From Entrophospora sp. SA101 (taxonomy: Eukaryota > Glomeromycota > Glomeromycetes > Entrophosporales > Entrophosporaceae): a stretch of 56,297 nucleotides of DNA. Each line of letters opens with the position of its first letter. Position 1 is the stretch's first letter. The stretch is from positions 1 through 56,297 of the forward strand of contig CAUDNR010002236.1 of assembly GCA_958430865.1 (NCBI GenBank), in the 5' to 3' direction. The translations under genes were made by a program, and so were the position numbers. Below the pieces are notes generated by a model, which searched no databases, was not told the origin of the DNA, and saw only the letters and a list, made by a program, of their open reading frames with translations. Below, piece after piece: positions 20,261 through 32,223 of the stretch.

Positions 20261-21817
20261 TATTAATAATTAATTAAACAGTGTTTTTAAATAATAATAA
20301 TAATGAAAAGATGGATATAAATGCTATTATTATAATGTTTTTGAAAAGAGTTTTTTTTTTCAAAGGACGATGGAATGAAAAAGAAATTTTCTCTCTTTTT
20401 ATATTGAAAATTACTGATCCAAATTTGTGATTATAACTATATTTAAAAAAAATACTATAATTTTGTTGTTTGAGAAATCGGTCAATGGGTACTTATACAT
20501 TATATATCGTATACATATAAATGCCTTGGTGTAAACTTAATCTGTAAGCGATTTCAAATAAAAAATGGAAATTTAAGAAAGAGAGATATATAAAACTAAT
20601 TCGTCAATGAAATATGTCATCTTTACTTTTCTTTGATTTGAATACTAAATATTATGATCATATGTACTGTATGTAAGTTTATTGCTCGACCATTAAGAGT
20701 GAAACCAGGAGAAAGGATTCCTTTGCAACTTTATAAGTTGAAATTAATAATATGTTAATCGTTATTAAGGCGTTGTTTGTTTTTATTTATTTACTTAAAC
20801 TTAAAAAAAAATTTTTTTTGCTAATTATTTCCGTTTATTGAATATATTAAATCGACACCACTATCAATAATAATAATATCACATTCATCACACAATTTCT
20901 AATTTGTTTTTCTGTAAAATTGGATCAATCGGGTAGTTATGATGATTATTTAATGAAATGACTACGAAAAATTTGTTTGTATGTTTGTTGTGTTTGACAC
21001 GATTTGGCTTGCTTATAGTTTGTTATATCCTTTTGGAGAATATTAGGGGAAAAACTCCATAGTCGGAACCTTACATATTTTTAGTATTTTTAATGATTCA
21101 TATTCATTACTATTACGCCGTTAGGGTGCTACAAGTTACAAATTCAAAATTTTGAATGTGATATTGCTATAGCACAAATATATTTCAAAATTGTAAGATG
21201 GAATAAATAATGGCTAATCGTATTTAAAACGCGTAATGGTGTCTTTTATCGAATCAATATGATTTGAAAAAAAAAACTCTTTATTACATTAAAAACAAGC
21301 TTTTTTAGAGCCTAAAACATTTTTTATTTTGTTCTCAAAAAAGGCAATTAATTAATGAATGATATATATGTAAAATGATCAACTGAAAATCTTGATTTCC
21401 TATCATTGTGACATTAATAGGTAATTATAATAATAATAATAAATAAAAAATTATTCATTTATTACGTTTTCTATAACTAAATTATTTTTCTACTTGCGAA
21501 AATTTAATAATAATATATGAATTAGATTTTGTCTGTATTAATAAATATCAATTTCTAACACCAATCAACATTAACAAGTTCATCTAATATTAATACTAAG
21601 AGTAGGTTTAAAACTAGAGCCATAAATTATAAAACTATGAAACGTTACGTTAAAATTAACTTTGGTGCATGAAGAGTGGATTAATATAAATATAAATAAT
21701 AATAAGTATAATAATAATAATATTAAATTAATAAAAAAACAAATAATAAAAAACTAAAATTAAAATTAAAAAAACATTGTCTAAAAATCAAGTCACACAA
21801 GTCCCTGCAGCAGGGTT
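20261..21817. other. Intergenic between two Zn2Cys6 genes
   Basis: No gene recognised. A perfect 16-bp palindrome ATTCAAAATTTTGAAT lies near 21143 inside a weak GTGCTA...TAGCAC stem. The stretch next to 20260 should hold the promoter of the minus-strand gene at 19820. Confidence 0.4.
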
Positions 21818-22018
21818 TTAATGAGAGGGTACAGTAGGAGGATCGATTAATTTCTTTGCCATCTCTAGCTTTTTTTTCTTCTCCTCACCTCTAACACATT
21901 CTACTCTCCTCTTTTTACAATTTGCACAATTTATATTATTGTCACATCTGAGGTGTTTTCGACTGCATTCGTAGCAAGCTTTGAAGTACTTACATACTGT
22001 TTTATAGTTTTCCTTCAT
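21818..22018 (-). CDS. Mini Zn(II)2Cys6 protein (66 residues)
   Basis: A single exon from ATG at 22018 to a stop at 21818. Residues about 15-41 form ACYECSRKHLRC...CANCKKRRVEC, matching C-x2-C-x6-C-x5-C-x2-C-x6-C, followed by a Lys/Glu-rich stretch and the end TVPSH. As with the neighbour at 19820, only the DNA-binding zinc cluster is present. Such short stand-alone clusters are frequent in these fungi; whether they bind DNA alone or act as dominant partners is unknown. A downstream intron adding a C-terminus cannot be excluded. Confidence 0.65.
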   Translation of the reverse strand: MKENYKTVCKYFKACYECSRKHLRCDNNINCANCKKRRVECVRGEEKKKKLEMAKKLIDPPTVPSH

Positions 22019-23375
22019 TTTGTTTTAAAAAATAATTTATAATTTTTTTTAAGTAACTAAGATGTATTAGAGATGACAATGATAATAATATTGTTGCTAT
22101 TATTTGTTTTTTTTTTTTAAAAAAAGCCTGGGCATCAAAAGTATTTATTTATAAATGAAATTTTTAGGTCTTCAACATTGTTATTTCTTTTTTAATTTTT
22201 AGGAAATGATGTAAAATGACAAGTGATTTTTGTAAATTATTTTTCTTTGTCATTTTACCAATGTAAAACAAATCTTTTTAAAAAAGTAATCTTTAAACGT
22301 TGAGTGAATTCACGTTTGAGATTGAATAATTTCTCTTTGGAATACAGATACCAAAAATGTAAAATACAATTTCCACCCCCTTTTTTTTTTGGATTTAAAA
22401 ACAAAAAAAATAGGTTCATTATTAAAATTCTGATACATTATTAGTGAATGATGAATGTTACTCTCCACAAATAAGAATCCCATGAAATTGATTAAATTAA
22501 AAAACAATAATAATAATAATAAATAATGGTATTAATATTTCTTTATTAAATCTTTATTATAATAGATAAATTGAGTAAAAACTAAAAGAATTTGTTGCTA
22601 TCACGTATTGATTGATTTATTGGATTTCGAAAATTTTTTTTTTTTACAAGTTACATTTTTGGGTAGAACTAGTACCTATTATATCCTTGCCATGTCATCA
22701 AAATTCGTGATTCCGTTAGAACTTGAAGACTGATATAAACAATAATAACGAATTAGCAGGCATGAATAATAATGAGCAAGTCTATATATAGATATTTATA
22801 TTGATATAAACATCTCTCTCTATTTATTACAAGAAGAAGAAGAATATTTTCAGCATCCGTAAATTTCCAATAACCGAATGTTGCGTATTGATTAAATAAG
22901 ATGTTATTTTAGGAAACAATATTTCCGGTTATTAATAAATATGATATTTTCTTCAGAACCATACCAAGCGATTGTTTTAGTAAAATTATCACGTAAATTC
23001 CCTGCCTTGGGTTGTCTCTTCAAGTCGTAGTTCTTATTCGCCTGTATCCTTCTCACGCAGTCAGGGCCAAGAAAATTCGTTCTAACAAACTTTGTATAAT
23101 ATACAAAGTTATATGATGTAAAATACCCACTGGACTAATTTATTGTTTAATTTTTGCAAGAAAAAAATACAAAAACATATACGATTATAATATGATGATG
23201 ATCATTGTAATGGTGATCGATGAATTTTAAGTTTATTAGCCAAACGTTATTGTATTTTTTATGTGAACAGAATTAAAAAAATTCAATATTAATACAAAAG
23301 AAAATAATTTCCGTTCTCATTCGACTGCTTTTAATGTGCCAATTACACTTGGCAACTACGTTTAGAATTGAATCT
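22019..23375. other. Intergenic, upstream of mini Zn2Cys6 and downstream of NPL4
   Basis: AT-rich with homopolymers. A hairpin AACTTTGTATAATATACAAAGTT lies near 23089-23111. The 65-codon frame at 22310-22507 has no family features. No gene is called. Confidence 0.45.
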
Positions 23376-23894
23376 TTAAAAGAAATCTTCTGTTTTGATG
23401 AATTGATGATAGTAATAAATATTTAGTAAACAATCCATGACTTTTATATATGAATAAAAAAAATTTAAAGCGCTGTATGTGATATTTAAGACCTTACCAT
23501 ATTTCTCTCTCATGATTGCTAATAATGTTTGCCAACCAGGATTGATTGCTAATTGAACTGCATCGTTTGGTTCATGTGAAGTTGCGCATTTTACCAATGA
23601 GGAAAAGTCATTCTATAATATTGAATAAGTTAATAAATTAATTAATATTTAATAATTTATTTATATATTATCGTTATTTTTATTACCTGATCTAGAATAT
23701 CTGTGCTTTTTATATAAGTTAATAATTGGAAATTAGAAAGTAATTCGTTATCAATGTCTTCACTGGATGTAGATCCAAGGTAAATATGTAAATTTCTTAA
23801 ATCCTGAGTTTCCAATACACTTCTATTTGCAATTGGAAAAGTCTTTTTTGAAATGAAAAGAGGATTCGGATTGAATGGAAACCCATGCGTTACC

Positions 23895-23925
<31 letters not shown>

Positions 23926-25125
23926 TTTATTTATTATCGTTGTTGTTGTTGCTTTTGTTGTTAATTAATTTATCACAACAATAACAATAATCTTACATTA
24001 ACCAACAGATATTCAACGGGAAAGCTAGGTTTTGCACTTTCTTTAACTTCAATACCGTATTTATTTTTATAATTATAAAATACTTCGGGCACATATCTTT
24101 TTGAGGTGCTCTCTTTTACTCTCATTATGCTTGGATCTACGCTAGGTTCAATAATGTCGGCAGATACCATGGCTGCACATGTGTTTGAAACTTGGTATGA
24201 TGAAACATCAATGTCACCATTTTCATTTCCTGTCACCACACACGTAACGAATCTACTATCAAATTGTTTGGATACGCACCATTTTGTATGCGTTGGATGC
24301 TTATTCTGCATTGTCGCTGAAAAACAACATTCTTGGGATGAAAGAAAATATGAATCAATGTGTCTTTTACAAATAACTTTTCCTTGTCCTGTTCCATCAT
24401 CTACAAGATCTGTGTAAATCATCCCGACCTATTATTATTAAAAAAAAAATAGTAAATAATTAAATATTTGCACTTCATTATAATCAATTAAATATCTATA
24501 CAAAATTGTAAACATATATGTAGAACCTTAGTCAAACCACATTCCGCAGCAACTTCATCAATTAAACTTTCTTCATTCCATGGAAGTGTCAAGGACAACT
24601 CATTTACTTCATCTTCTTGTGGTGGTTCATATATTGCTTCAACAACAGCTTTTACTCCTAGTGGTACGTCAGGATATGATTCATATCTACCATATAAATA
24701 TCCAAATCTTTGATATCCAGTAGATCGCCAAAAATTAATAAAATCATTAATTAAACTTGACACAGAAAATTCTACATGATCCACCATGCGATATTGCTAA
24801 AATTTATTAACATATATAATTTTTTTTTTTAAGTATAACAAATTTTATTTTTCATGAAAAAAATAATTTTTTAATAAGGTTACTTGAAGTTGTAAGGTGA
24901 CGGCGCTTGGTTGACATTTTGTACAAATCCCTTCAGGCCATGGTGCATGACCACTTGAACAATTAGTTTTTACTTTAAAGTCTGGTTCTTCTAATGGTGG
25001 AATAAATTTCATATTCTGTTGTTGTTTGTTTTGTTTATTAATTTTACGTAAATAAGCATAGAATGACATGTGTTTTATCCCTTTTTCAGAAAGATATTTT
25101 GTATCGTAAGGCTACATACATATAT

Positions 25126-25162
<37 letters not shown>

Positions 25163-26040
25163 TAAAATAAACAAAACAATAAGTAATTTATAAGAAATAT
25201 ATAGAACATTTTTAATATTCGTGAAATCTGTTCATGAAATCACTTACCTCTAACGGCATACAATAATCACACATTCCTTTTCCAGCATGTTTGCAACTAC
25301 AAAAAAATTGTGTGAATATTAACAATGATAAATTCATTATAAAATATACATCTACATCAATCACACAAAAACATATATGTTCTCTTGTTCGTACAATTTA
25401 GGATCTCTTTCACGCTTTATCAGACCATCTTGTTTCTCAAACATATCATCAAGTGAAATTTGTTGTTGTTGTTGTTGTTGTATTTCAATTGAGTTTTTGT
25501 CAGTGCCGTTTTCTGTTCGTGTTGTCGTTGAACTTGACGACGATGCGTTTGATCCAGTTGTTGCTGTTGTTGTTGAATCGTTAAATGTAACAAAAACAAG
25601 AGCTCCATGACTTTTAAGAAAAAAGTTAAATTGGTTAAAAAATTAAAAGATTTGTAAATCTTATTTTAATTTTTATGTACCTAAGTCCTATTTGACTAAG
25701 AGTTTGGCCTGCTAACTGAATTATCGGTTGAGAAGTAGTTGGCCTGTCAGAAATAGCAATAGTTGAAAGGTCGCTTAAATTATATTGTTTTGCTATCTAT
25801 AATAGTAACGAACGATCAAAACAATTGTTTTAAATAAAAAACATAAATAATATAGATAAATTTAACAAGGTAATATTGAAAATTATTACCTTTTCTCCTA
25901 ATGAAGTTACATCTTCATTTGGATCAACTTCCATGCGAACAGTTCCTTCTTTTGAGCGTAATCGTACTAACTTCAAACAAACAAAGGGTTAAATATTGAT
26001 ATATATTAAACAATATATTTTATAAAAAAGTTTTTACCAT
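23376..26040 (-). CDS. NPL4: NPL4, ubiquitin-binding cofactor of Cdc48/p97
   Basis: Eleven exons on the minus strand: 26040-26038, 25970-25890, 25796-25681, 25610-25395, 25296-25248, 25111-24884, 24796-24527, 24428-23997, 23893-23687, 23612-23498 and 23389-23376. The total is 576 residues, close to yeast Npl4 (580), and every intron is GT-AG. The order is a UBX-like N-terminus ([15 protein letters not shown]), a linker with poly-Gln, a first zinc motif ([12 protein letters not shown], about residue 140), a second ([16 protein letters not shown], about 205-222), then the inactive MPN domain ([42 protein letters not shown]) and the C-terminal domain. With Ufd1 it recruits polyubiquitinated proteins to Cdc48 for unfolding, for example in ER-associated degradation. 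The first coding exon is only the ATG. It is divergent from the carrier gene at 26620. Confidence 0.9.
25125..25159. repeat. AT dinucleotide microsatellite in NPL4 intron 5
   Basis: About 16 AT units in the intron between NPL4 exons 5 and 6. The second duplicate copy has one more unit, one of the few differences between the copies. Confidence 0.85.
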
Positions 26041-26619
26041 ATTTTCGTTTATTAATGTTGTAAATTGTTAATATGATAAGAAAATATCAAGACAAAAATT
26101 TTTATTGTCTTAATGTAGGGAGGGACTTGAAGAAATATTTTGATGTATGCATGCATATGATGATGTAATTTAAAACGTAACTAAAAATGTAATCCAATAA
26201 TCATAATCACATGACATAATACATTCCCCATCTTGGTTAAATTTAATTAATATATAATTTTAAACTATTAATTTTGAATTTGTTCTAAACTATATATTAC
26301 ATTTGATCCCTTATAAAACTAAAATCAATGAACCCAAAAATCTGTTAGTAATATTTGTCTAAAAAGAATTTTTTCAGTTGAGCATTTTCATTAATTCAAC
26401 TCAAATGAGAAAGTAAAGGATCATATAATTGGTCAGTTTCGTGAGTAGAGGCAGTAGCCAAAAAAAATAAACTTATTTCTTAAAGCAAATAATAGGAAAA
26501 TCTCCTGCTTCAATTGTGAGAATTTCTTTTTATTTTTTGACTATGTTAATTGATGCCGATCTGGGCAAAATTTTTTAAGAGGGAATTTTACCATGCAGAT
26601 CCTTTCCTTCAATTTTTAA
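26041..26619. promoter_or_regulatory. Shared upstream region of NPL4 and the mitochondrial carrier gene
   Basis: This 579-bp region separates two divergent start codons and must hold both promoters. It has AT-rich tracts and a GTATATAAAAC TATA-like word at about 26659, just inside the first intron of the carrier gene. No known operator was recognised. Confidence 0.5.
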
Positions 26620-28124
26620 ATGAATCAAAGTAAATAATTTGTTTTTAATTAATAATTAGTATATAAAACAAATTGTTTATTTACTCTGTTTGGTTTTGGT
26701 TTGCATTTAGATTTTAATTACAACAATAATGATAACGATAATAATGATCTTGTTAAACAACAACAAATAGCGTCATCACAATCGTCTTCCTCTACATCAC
26801 CTCCTTTAGCTTCAACAAAGCTTTCTTCGATAGAAACTGGCATTTGTGGTGCAGTTGCTGGTATGGTATCTAGGTAAAATTCAAGAATATCAATTTTACC
26901 TAATAATAATCTATATGATTTTCTAATTATTAATATTAATTATTTAATAAAGATTTGTTTCTTCACCATTGGATGTTGTAAAGATCAGATTACAAGTAAA
27001 GATCGATAATCAAAATCAAGTAATATTTATCATAAATTACTTATTAATATTATCATTTATTACAGCTTCAATCGGGAAAATCAAAGGAATTTAATAATAA
27101 TAAATTAGTTAATATTAATAATAATATTGGTAATATTAAATATACTGGGATGATTAATGCATTCAAAACAATAATTCACGAAGAAGGAATAAAGGTAAAG
27201 AAACTGGTTGATTGATTAATTAAACTAAATCATATTGATTTTGTTGTTATTATTAGAGTTTATGGAAGGGTAATCTTTCAGCGGAATTTTTATATTTATC
27301 GTATGGATCCATACAATTTTTGACATATCAAAAAATACATAATTTATTCTTAAATTACGAAAAGAACAATTCATCATCATTATCAGTATTATTATCAAAC
27401 AAAACATTACAATCATTTATTGCTGGTGGAATATGTGGAAGTACTGCCACCTTCTTGACATATCCTTTTGATATATTAAGAACTAGATTTGCTGCACAAG
27501 GAGAAACAAAGTTATATAATGGAATCATGGATGCAATTAGACAAATTCATTCTCAAGAAGGATTTAAAGGATTTTATAAAGGATTGACCGCATCAATTAT
27601 GCAAATTATTCCCTATATGGGTTTAATGTTTGGTAGCTTTGAATTATTTAAAAAAACATTTGAACAATTCGAGGTAAATTTAAAGAAATCAAAAATCAAA
27701 AAATTCATCTATTTACTATTTATTTATGTTCAAAATTTACTAATAAAAACAATATCAACTACAATAACCAAAATCATAACAGGAAAAAAATCAATATTTA
27801 AAAATGTTTTCATCAACAAATGATATGATTATAGGAGCAATGTCTGGTATAATAAGTAAAACAGGTGTATTTCCATTAGATTTAATACGTAAACGTATGC
27901 AATTACAAATACCTCCTTCACCAAAACAAAAATATTTTTTTATAAATTATATTCCTTTATATACCAATTCAATAATAGTTAATATTAAAACTATCATAAG
28001 AAATGAAGGTTTCTGTGGGCTTTATAGAGGTTTAACTCCTGCTATAATTAAAGCTGCTCCTGTTAGCGCTGTAACTTTTTTCGCTTATAATAAAACTAGA
28101 GAAGTTTTAGAAAAATTACATTAA
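26620..28124 (+). CDS. TPC1: Mitochondrial carrier, thiamine-pyrophosphate transporter type (SLC25)
   Basis: Six exons are proposed: 26620-26629, 26711-26873, 26953-27019, 27066-27194, 27257-27673 and 27783-28124, giving 375 residues with all phases closing. Three carrier repeats show PxD signatures: SPLDVVKIR, YPFDILRTR and FPLDLIRKR. Stretches such as SLWKGNLSAEFLYLSYGSIQ, YPFDILRTRFAAQG, PYMGLMFGSFE and GVFPLDLIRKRMQLQ are those I know from Tpc1/SLC25A19, which exchanges thiamine pyrophosphate across the inner mitochondrial membrane. The Asn/Ser/Gln-rich N-terminus (about 35 residues) and an Asn-rich insert in repeat 1 are longer than usual. The 10-base first exon (ATGAATCAAA) was chosen because its phase fits and no other ATG lies in frame. 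Transported substrate is by family resemblance. Confidence 0.85.
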
Positions 28125-28902
28125 TTATAAATATGGTAAAGATTTATTTTATTACTGCATATTTCATGTTTTCATTCATGCACCTAGCGTTCATAACCGA
28201 AAAGCAAGTTTTTACGAGTATTCGAATATCAATCTATTTACGAATATTCGAATAAATTTAAGTTCATTTCATAATTATTTGGTACTCATAATTATTTTTG
28301 GTATTTTTAATATTCAAACATTCAAGCAACAGTAATAGTAATGATTTATAAGATATTTTATCTATTAATTATGATTATTAATTATACAAATGATATAATA
28401 ATTATTTTAATAAATAAGGGTACCCATAATTACTATGAATATTCTTTATAATTACTGTGGGAGTGATATATTCGTAATTATTCATATTAATAAGGGTATT
28501 CGTGATTATAATTATATTAAACGAATATTTGAATAGGGTTAGGGGTTATGGTTAGGAACCCCCACACACCAAGATTCCTAATACCAAATAATTAATATTT
28601 GACTGTTTCCTGGTTAAAATATCCCGTTCTTCAAATAACTCCCCAAGGTAATACATACAACAGGATAAAGATTCGATCAGATTGATAAGGATCTATTTAC
28701 CAGCGAATGGTTTTGGTTATGATTTGATTTGGATTATTATTTATTTTATTTTATTGTCAAAAAGTTATTTTGAATCTGGAGTTCTTTTTTTTTAATATAT
28801 GTTATCAAGCAAAAACAATTTTGATTTATTTGATAAGATGGTATTAGTAACCTCCTTCTAATGTCAAAATTTGGGAATTCCATTTGATTCATCTAGAGAG
28901 AG
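28125..28902. other. Intergenic with TTCGAA words and a telomere-like tract
   Basis: GAATATTCGAAT-type words cluster at 28215-28260 and 28390-28545, echoing the array at 8436-9075. A tract GGGTTAGGGGTTATGGTTAGG lies at about 28536-28557 and resembles TTAGGG telomere repeats, but it is too short and irregular to be an interstitial telomere with confidence. No gene seen. Confidence 0.45.
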
Positions 28903-29133
28903 ATGACTAAATACTTAAATCATCACAAGTTTTTTTCTGAAGGAAACAAAGATATTCTTAAAGATCACGATTCCGTAAATCTTTTGTGCGCAATTATTTG
29001 TGTGTGTGATGACTACAATCTTATAAGAAGACCGAATTATTTGTTGCATTCGAAAAGAGGAAGAAAAAGTGATATTAGTAAAATTGGTTATAGCACTAAT
29101 CAAATGATACACAATTTAGAATACACAATTTAA
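28903..29133 (+). CDS. Hypothetical short open frame (76 codons)
   Basis: ATG at 28903 to a stop ending at 29133, 59 bp upstream of the TRIR-like start codon. The product is basic with two Cys in CAIICVC and a KRGRKS patch near residues 51-56. I recognise no family. It could be an upstream open frame of the TRIR-like mRNA or chance; an antisense frame of similar length exists. Confidence 0.25.
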   Translation: MTKYLNHHKFFSEGNKDILKDHDSVNLLCAIICVCDDYNLIRRPNYLLHSKRGRKSDISKIGYSTNQMIHNLEYTI

Positions 29134-29192
29134 GAAATTTGTGCACTACATTTATTGTTTCTCAAACTTTCCACAATTTGTAGAAATAAATA

Positions 29193-30451
29193 ATGAATAG
29201 TAATAATAGTAATAGTAGCGATAGTGATAGTAACAATGATGATTCAAGGCCTTCCAACAACAATTTATCAAATACAAAAGACACTCCAAATGTTAGTAAT
29301 ACATCAACAACATCAACAACCAATGCTAGCATTAACAATAGCAATAGTTTAAGTAGTAATAGTAGCAATAGTGGTAACGGAGTTAGTAATAGTAACGGTA
29401 ACAATAATGCTAATAGTATAAATAATGGCGTTCCAAAAGCTTCAAAGAATGCTCCCGCGATAAACATTTTTTCAAATGATGGGAGTTTTTTGGATCGTTT
29501 TAAAAAAATGAAAGCAGAGGAAGATGAAAAAAAGAAACAACTTGAAGCTTTAGAAAGGTGAGGAATTAAAGAAATATATAGATTTATACATTTATAATTG
29601 TTCTTTTGATAAGGAATTTATAGAGACAAAGAAAATAAGTAAATAGAAAGTAAGAAAGAAAAACCATTTGGTCATTTTTTCTTTGATCCAAGATATATAC
29701 ACACATATACATTATATTATACATTTATATACATATATATTGTATGTATATTTATATATTTATATGCATATATATTGTATGTATGCATATTTGATATGGC
29801 TGATTAAGAGGAACAGGTTTCAATTTTTGATTAATATGATTAATATATCAAGATAATTAATTAGTCTCTTAGAATAACAAAAGAAAAGTTTCTTCAGGAA
29901 TTGTTTGATTTTTCTTTTTACTTACAACACTATTTTAACAATTTAAAAATAAAATTTTTTCCTTTAAAAAATTTACTTTTAAAAACAATCATCGAATTAA
30001 ATCGTAATTGTTTTTTTTAATATCATTTGATTCTTCATTCATTTTATTATATTTAATGTGTAAAATAAAATCTTTTTTCAAAAAATATATAATACTATAT
30101 ATATATATGTATTATTAGGAAGAAGGCATTCGAAGATCGAATTGTAAGTATCAATTATCAATTATTATTGACGGGTATTTTCATTTATCAAGTAATATCT
30201 TTATTCATTATTTCAAATCACTAAATACATTGTGTTTTTATTCTTAACAGAAAAATCGAGGAAAACGTAAAGTTAATCCATCATCATCATCAGACATCGA
30301 ACCTGAACCAAAACGTGTAAATGCGGATGATGAAAGTCGTGATGCCACTACATTAGATCCAAAGGCAAATGCATATCTTAAGGAAATGCAAAAATACAAT
30401 GAAAGGTTATGTAAAGATGAAACAGGTCATGTACGTCCTTTGGTAAAATGA
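29193..30451 (+). CDS. TRIR-like protein (telomerase RNA component interacting RNase family)
   Basis: Exons 29193-29557, 30119-30143 and 30251-30451 encode 196 residues. Two blocks match what I know of animal TRIR (C19orf43): NIFSNDGSFLDRFKKM at residues 91-106 and, at the extreme C-terminus, a Lys/Tyr-rich helix ending in RPLVK. The first 80 residues are an Asn/Ser low-complexity region, and a charged coiled-coil-like stretch (KAEEDEKKKQLEALERKKAFEDR) follows the first block. The human protein is a small nuclear RNase reported to trim telomerase RNA; the fungal role is inferred only. The 25-base middle exon is conserved in frame. Introns are long for this locus (561 and 107 bp). It is convergent with the Chs5-like gene. 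Confidence 0.75.
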
Positions 30452-30964
30452 TAATGATACTATACGATAAATTATTTTGGAAATTAAAACCAAAAAAATC
30501 AATCATCGAATAAATATATATTTTATATCTTATCTTTCATATTAAAAACAAAAAACGAAAAAGTTACGTTTTTTTTCTTATAATTAATGATCTATTTATT
30601 TATTATTTGTAGTCTTTATTAATATGTATATATATATATATATATTTTTTCTATCTATATATTCTTTTTACTATTAGGAAATGAATAATAGTATTAAACG
30701 AATGTGTGCCATAATAGTTGCATATCTATATAATAATACATTTTATTAATAGAAGAAAAAATAATATTTATATTTGATCTTTTCTAGTTTTCTCTATTAT
30801 TGTTTTTTTTTTTCAAAAAAATTTTATTATTATTATTATTGTTAGAAATGATAATATAAAAATAAAGAAATTGATTAAATCTACCCCAAAACTCCAAATA
30901 AATTATTAAAATCTATCCAAACATCTCCCAATAATTAATTAATTAAAAAAATAATATTATTAAA
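30452..30964. terminator. Convergent 3' region of TRIR-like and Chs5-like genes
   Basis: The 0.5 kb between the two stop codons is AT-rich, with an AT run near 30628-30645, a T run near 30805 and AATAAA-type words, as expected for two convergent 3' ends. This segment occurs three times in the window (also at 31415-31929 and 54347-54858). Confidence 0.4.
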
Positions 30965-31394
30965 TTATTTTTCACCTGATTGTGGTATAAGATAGTAAGG
31001 TGAAGCTAGTATTTTACCAGCTTTTTCACAAGCAACCAACCATTCAGGTTTCACGATTGGTATATTACCTTCAATTGCTCGTTGATACTCAATACCACCT
31101 TGTGCATTACATATTAAATGAGTTGTGTCAGGTCCAACATGTTCTTCATATTTTGCACCAATTCTTTTTATAATTTCAATTAATTCTTGTTTACTTTTTG
31201 GTTTTATATTATCACTTTCACCAATACCGTTATTGTCGTGATCACCATCGTCGTCGTTGTCGTTCTCGTCGTCACCACCATCAACAAGATTACCAAAACA
31301 AATATTTATATCGGTCAAATTCTCTAATTTATTTCTGATTTTATCCGATCCAGGTGATGAATTCTCTCCAAACTCTTTTAATATGGCTTCTTGA
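30965..31394 (-). pseudogene. Chs5-like gene, 5'-truncated copy
   Basis: From the stop at 30965 up to 31394 this equals the last 143 codons of the complete gene at 54859-55569: the BRCT domain plus the end of the N-terminal domain (EAILKEFG). Upstream of 31394 the sequence jumps to TRIR-like 3' DNA, so the start codon, first exon and most of the N-terminal domain are lost. The open frame continues to 31471 through unrelated DNA only by chance. Confidence 0.85.
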
Positions 31395-31929
31395 TGTACG
31401 TCCTTTGGTAAAATGATAATGATACTATACGATAAATTATTTTGGAAATTAAAACCAAAAAAATCAATCATCGAATAAATATATATTTTATATCTTATCT
31501 TTCATATTAAAAACAAAAAACGAAAAAGTTACGTTTTTTTTCTTATAATTAATGATCTATTTATTTATTATTTGTAGTCTTTATTAATATGTATATATAT
31601 ATATATATATTTTTTCTATCTATATATTCTTTTTACTATTAGGAAATGAATAATAGTATTAAACGAATGTGTGCCATAATAGTTGCATATCTATATAATA
31701 ATACATTTTATTAATAGAAGAAAAAATAATATTTATATTTGATCTTTTCTAGTTTTCTCTATTATTGTTTTTTTTTTTCAAAAAAATTTTATTATTATTA
31801 TTATTGTTAGAAATGATAATATAAAAATAAAGAAATTGATTAAATCTACCCCAAAACTCCAAATAAATTATTAAAATCTATCCAAACATCTCCCAATAAT
31901 TAATTAATTAAAAAAATAATATTATTAAA

Positions 31930-32222
31930 TTATTTTTCACCTGATTGTGGTATAAGATAGTAAGGTGAAGCTAGTATTTTACCAGCTTTTTCACAAGCAA
32001 CCAACCATTCAGGTTTCACGATTGGTATATTACCTTCAATTGCTCGTTGATACTCAATACCACCTTGTGCATTACATATTAAATGAGTTGTGTCAGGTCC
32101 AACATGTTCTTCATATTTTGCACCAATTCTTTTTATAATTTCAATTAATTCTTGTTTACTTTTTGGTTTTATATTATCACTTTCACCAATACCGTTATTG
32201 TCGTGATCACCATCGTCGTCGT
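31930..32222 (-). pseudogene. Chs5-like BRCT fragment
   Basis: A third partial copy, identical over the BRCT part but cut in the Asp/Asn-rich linker at 32222. The frame continues into the Fanzor-side DNA to 32253 by chance. It lacks the N-terminal domain and promoter and is non-functional as an exomer protein. Confidence 0.8.
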
Positions 32223-32223
32223 T

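Larger units (their letters stand above)
11731..31394. repeat. Segmental duplication, copy 1 (19.7 kb)
   Basis: Matches 34775-55288 in the same orientation. Coordinate offsets are constant at 23044 to about 12.7 kb, then 23893, 23895 after the AT repeat at 25.1 kb, and 23894 after an A run near 30.5 kb. All translated frames are identical between copies. The only base change I noticed is G at 13081 versus A at 36125. Confidence 0.93.
30430..32222. repeat. Local tandem duplication joining TRIR 3' end and Chs5-like gene
   Basis: DNA from about 30430 (last codons of the TRIR-like gene) to 31394 is followed directly by a second copy of 30430-31226 at 31395-32222. The join at 31394/31395 has one shared base. 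The second unit stops within the acidic repeat of the Chs5-like gene (GTCGTCGTT) and runs into Fanzor 3' DNA at 32224. Compared with the second duplicate, about 720 bp (55154-55875), holding the Chs5 5' end and promoter, is missing. Confidence 0.85.

Noticed and set aside
19988..20273. Plus-strand frames over the Asn repeat
   Set aside because: Antisense shadows of the DSNINN minisatellite and zinc cluster, giving artificial Val/Leu/Ile repeats; the same applies to 43881-44166.
24106..24417. A 103-codon plus-strand frame
   Set aside because: Antisense to NPL4 exon 8, whose protein match and splice sites are decisive.
25420..25608. Poly-Gln minus-strand frame within NPL4 exon 4
   Set aside because: Out of frame with the conserved [19 protein letters not shown] segment; a different frame carries the NPL4 product.
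28536..28557. Interstitial telomere repeat
   Set aside because: Only about three imperfect TTAGGG-like units; too short to distinguish from chance.
29162..29467. Leucine-rich minus-strand frame resembling membrane segments
   Set aside because: Antisense of the Asn/Ser-rich N-terminus of the TRIR-like gene; also at 53057-53362.
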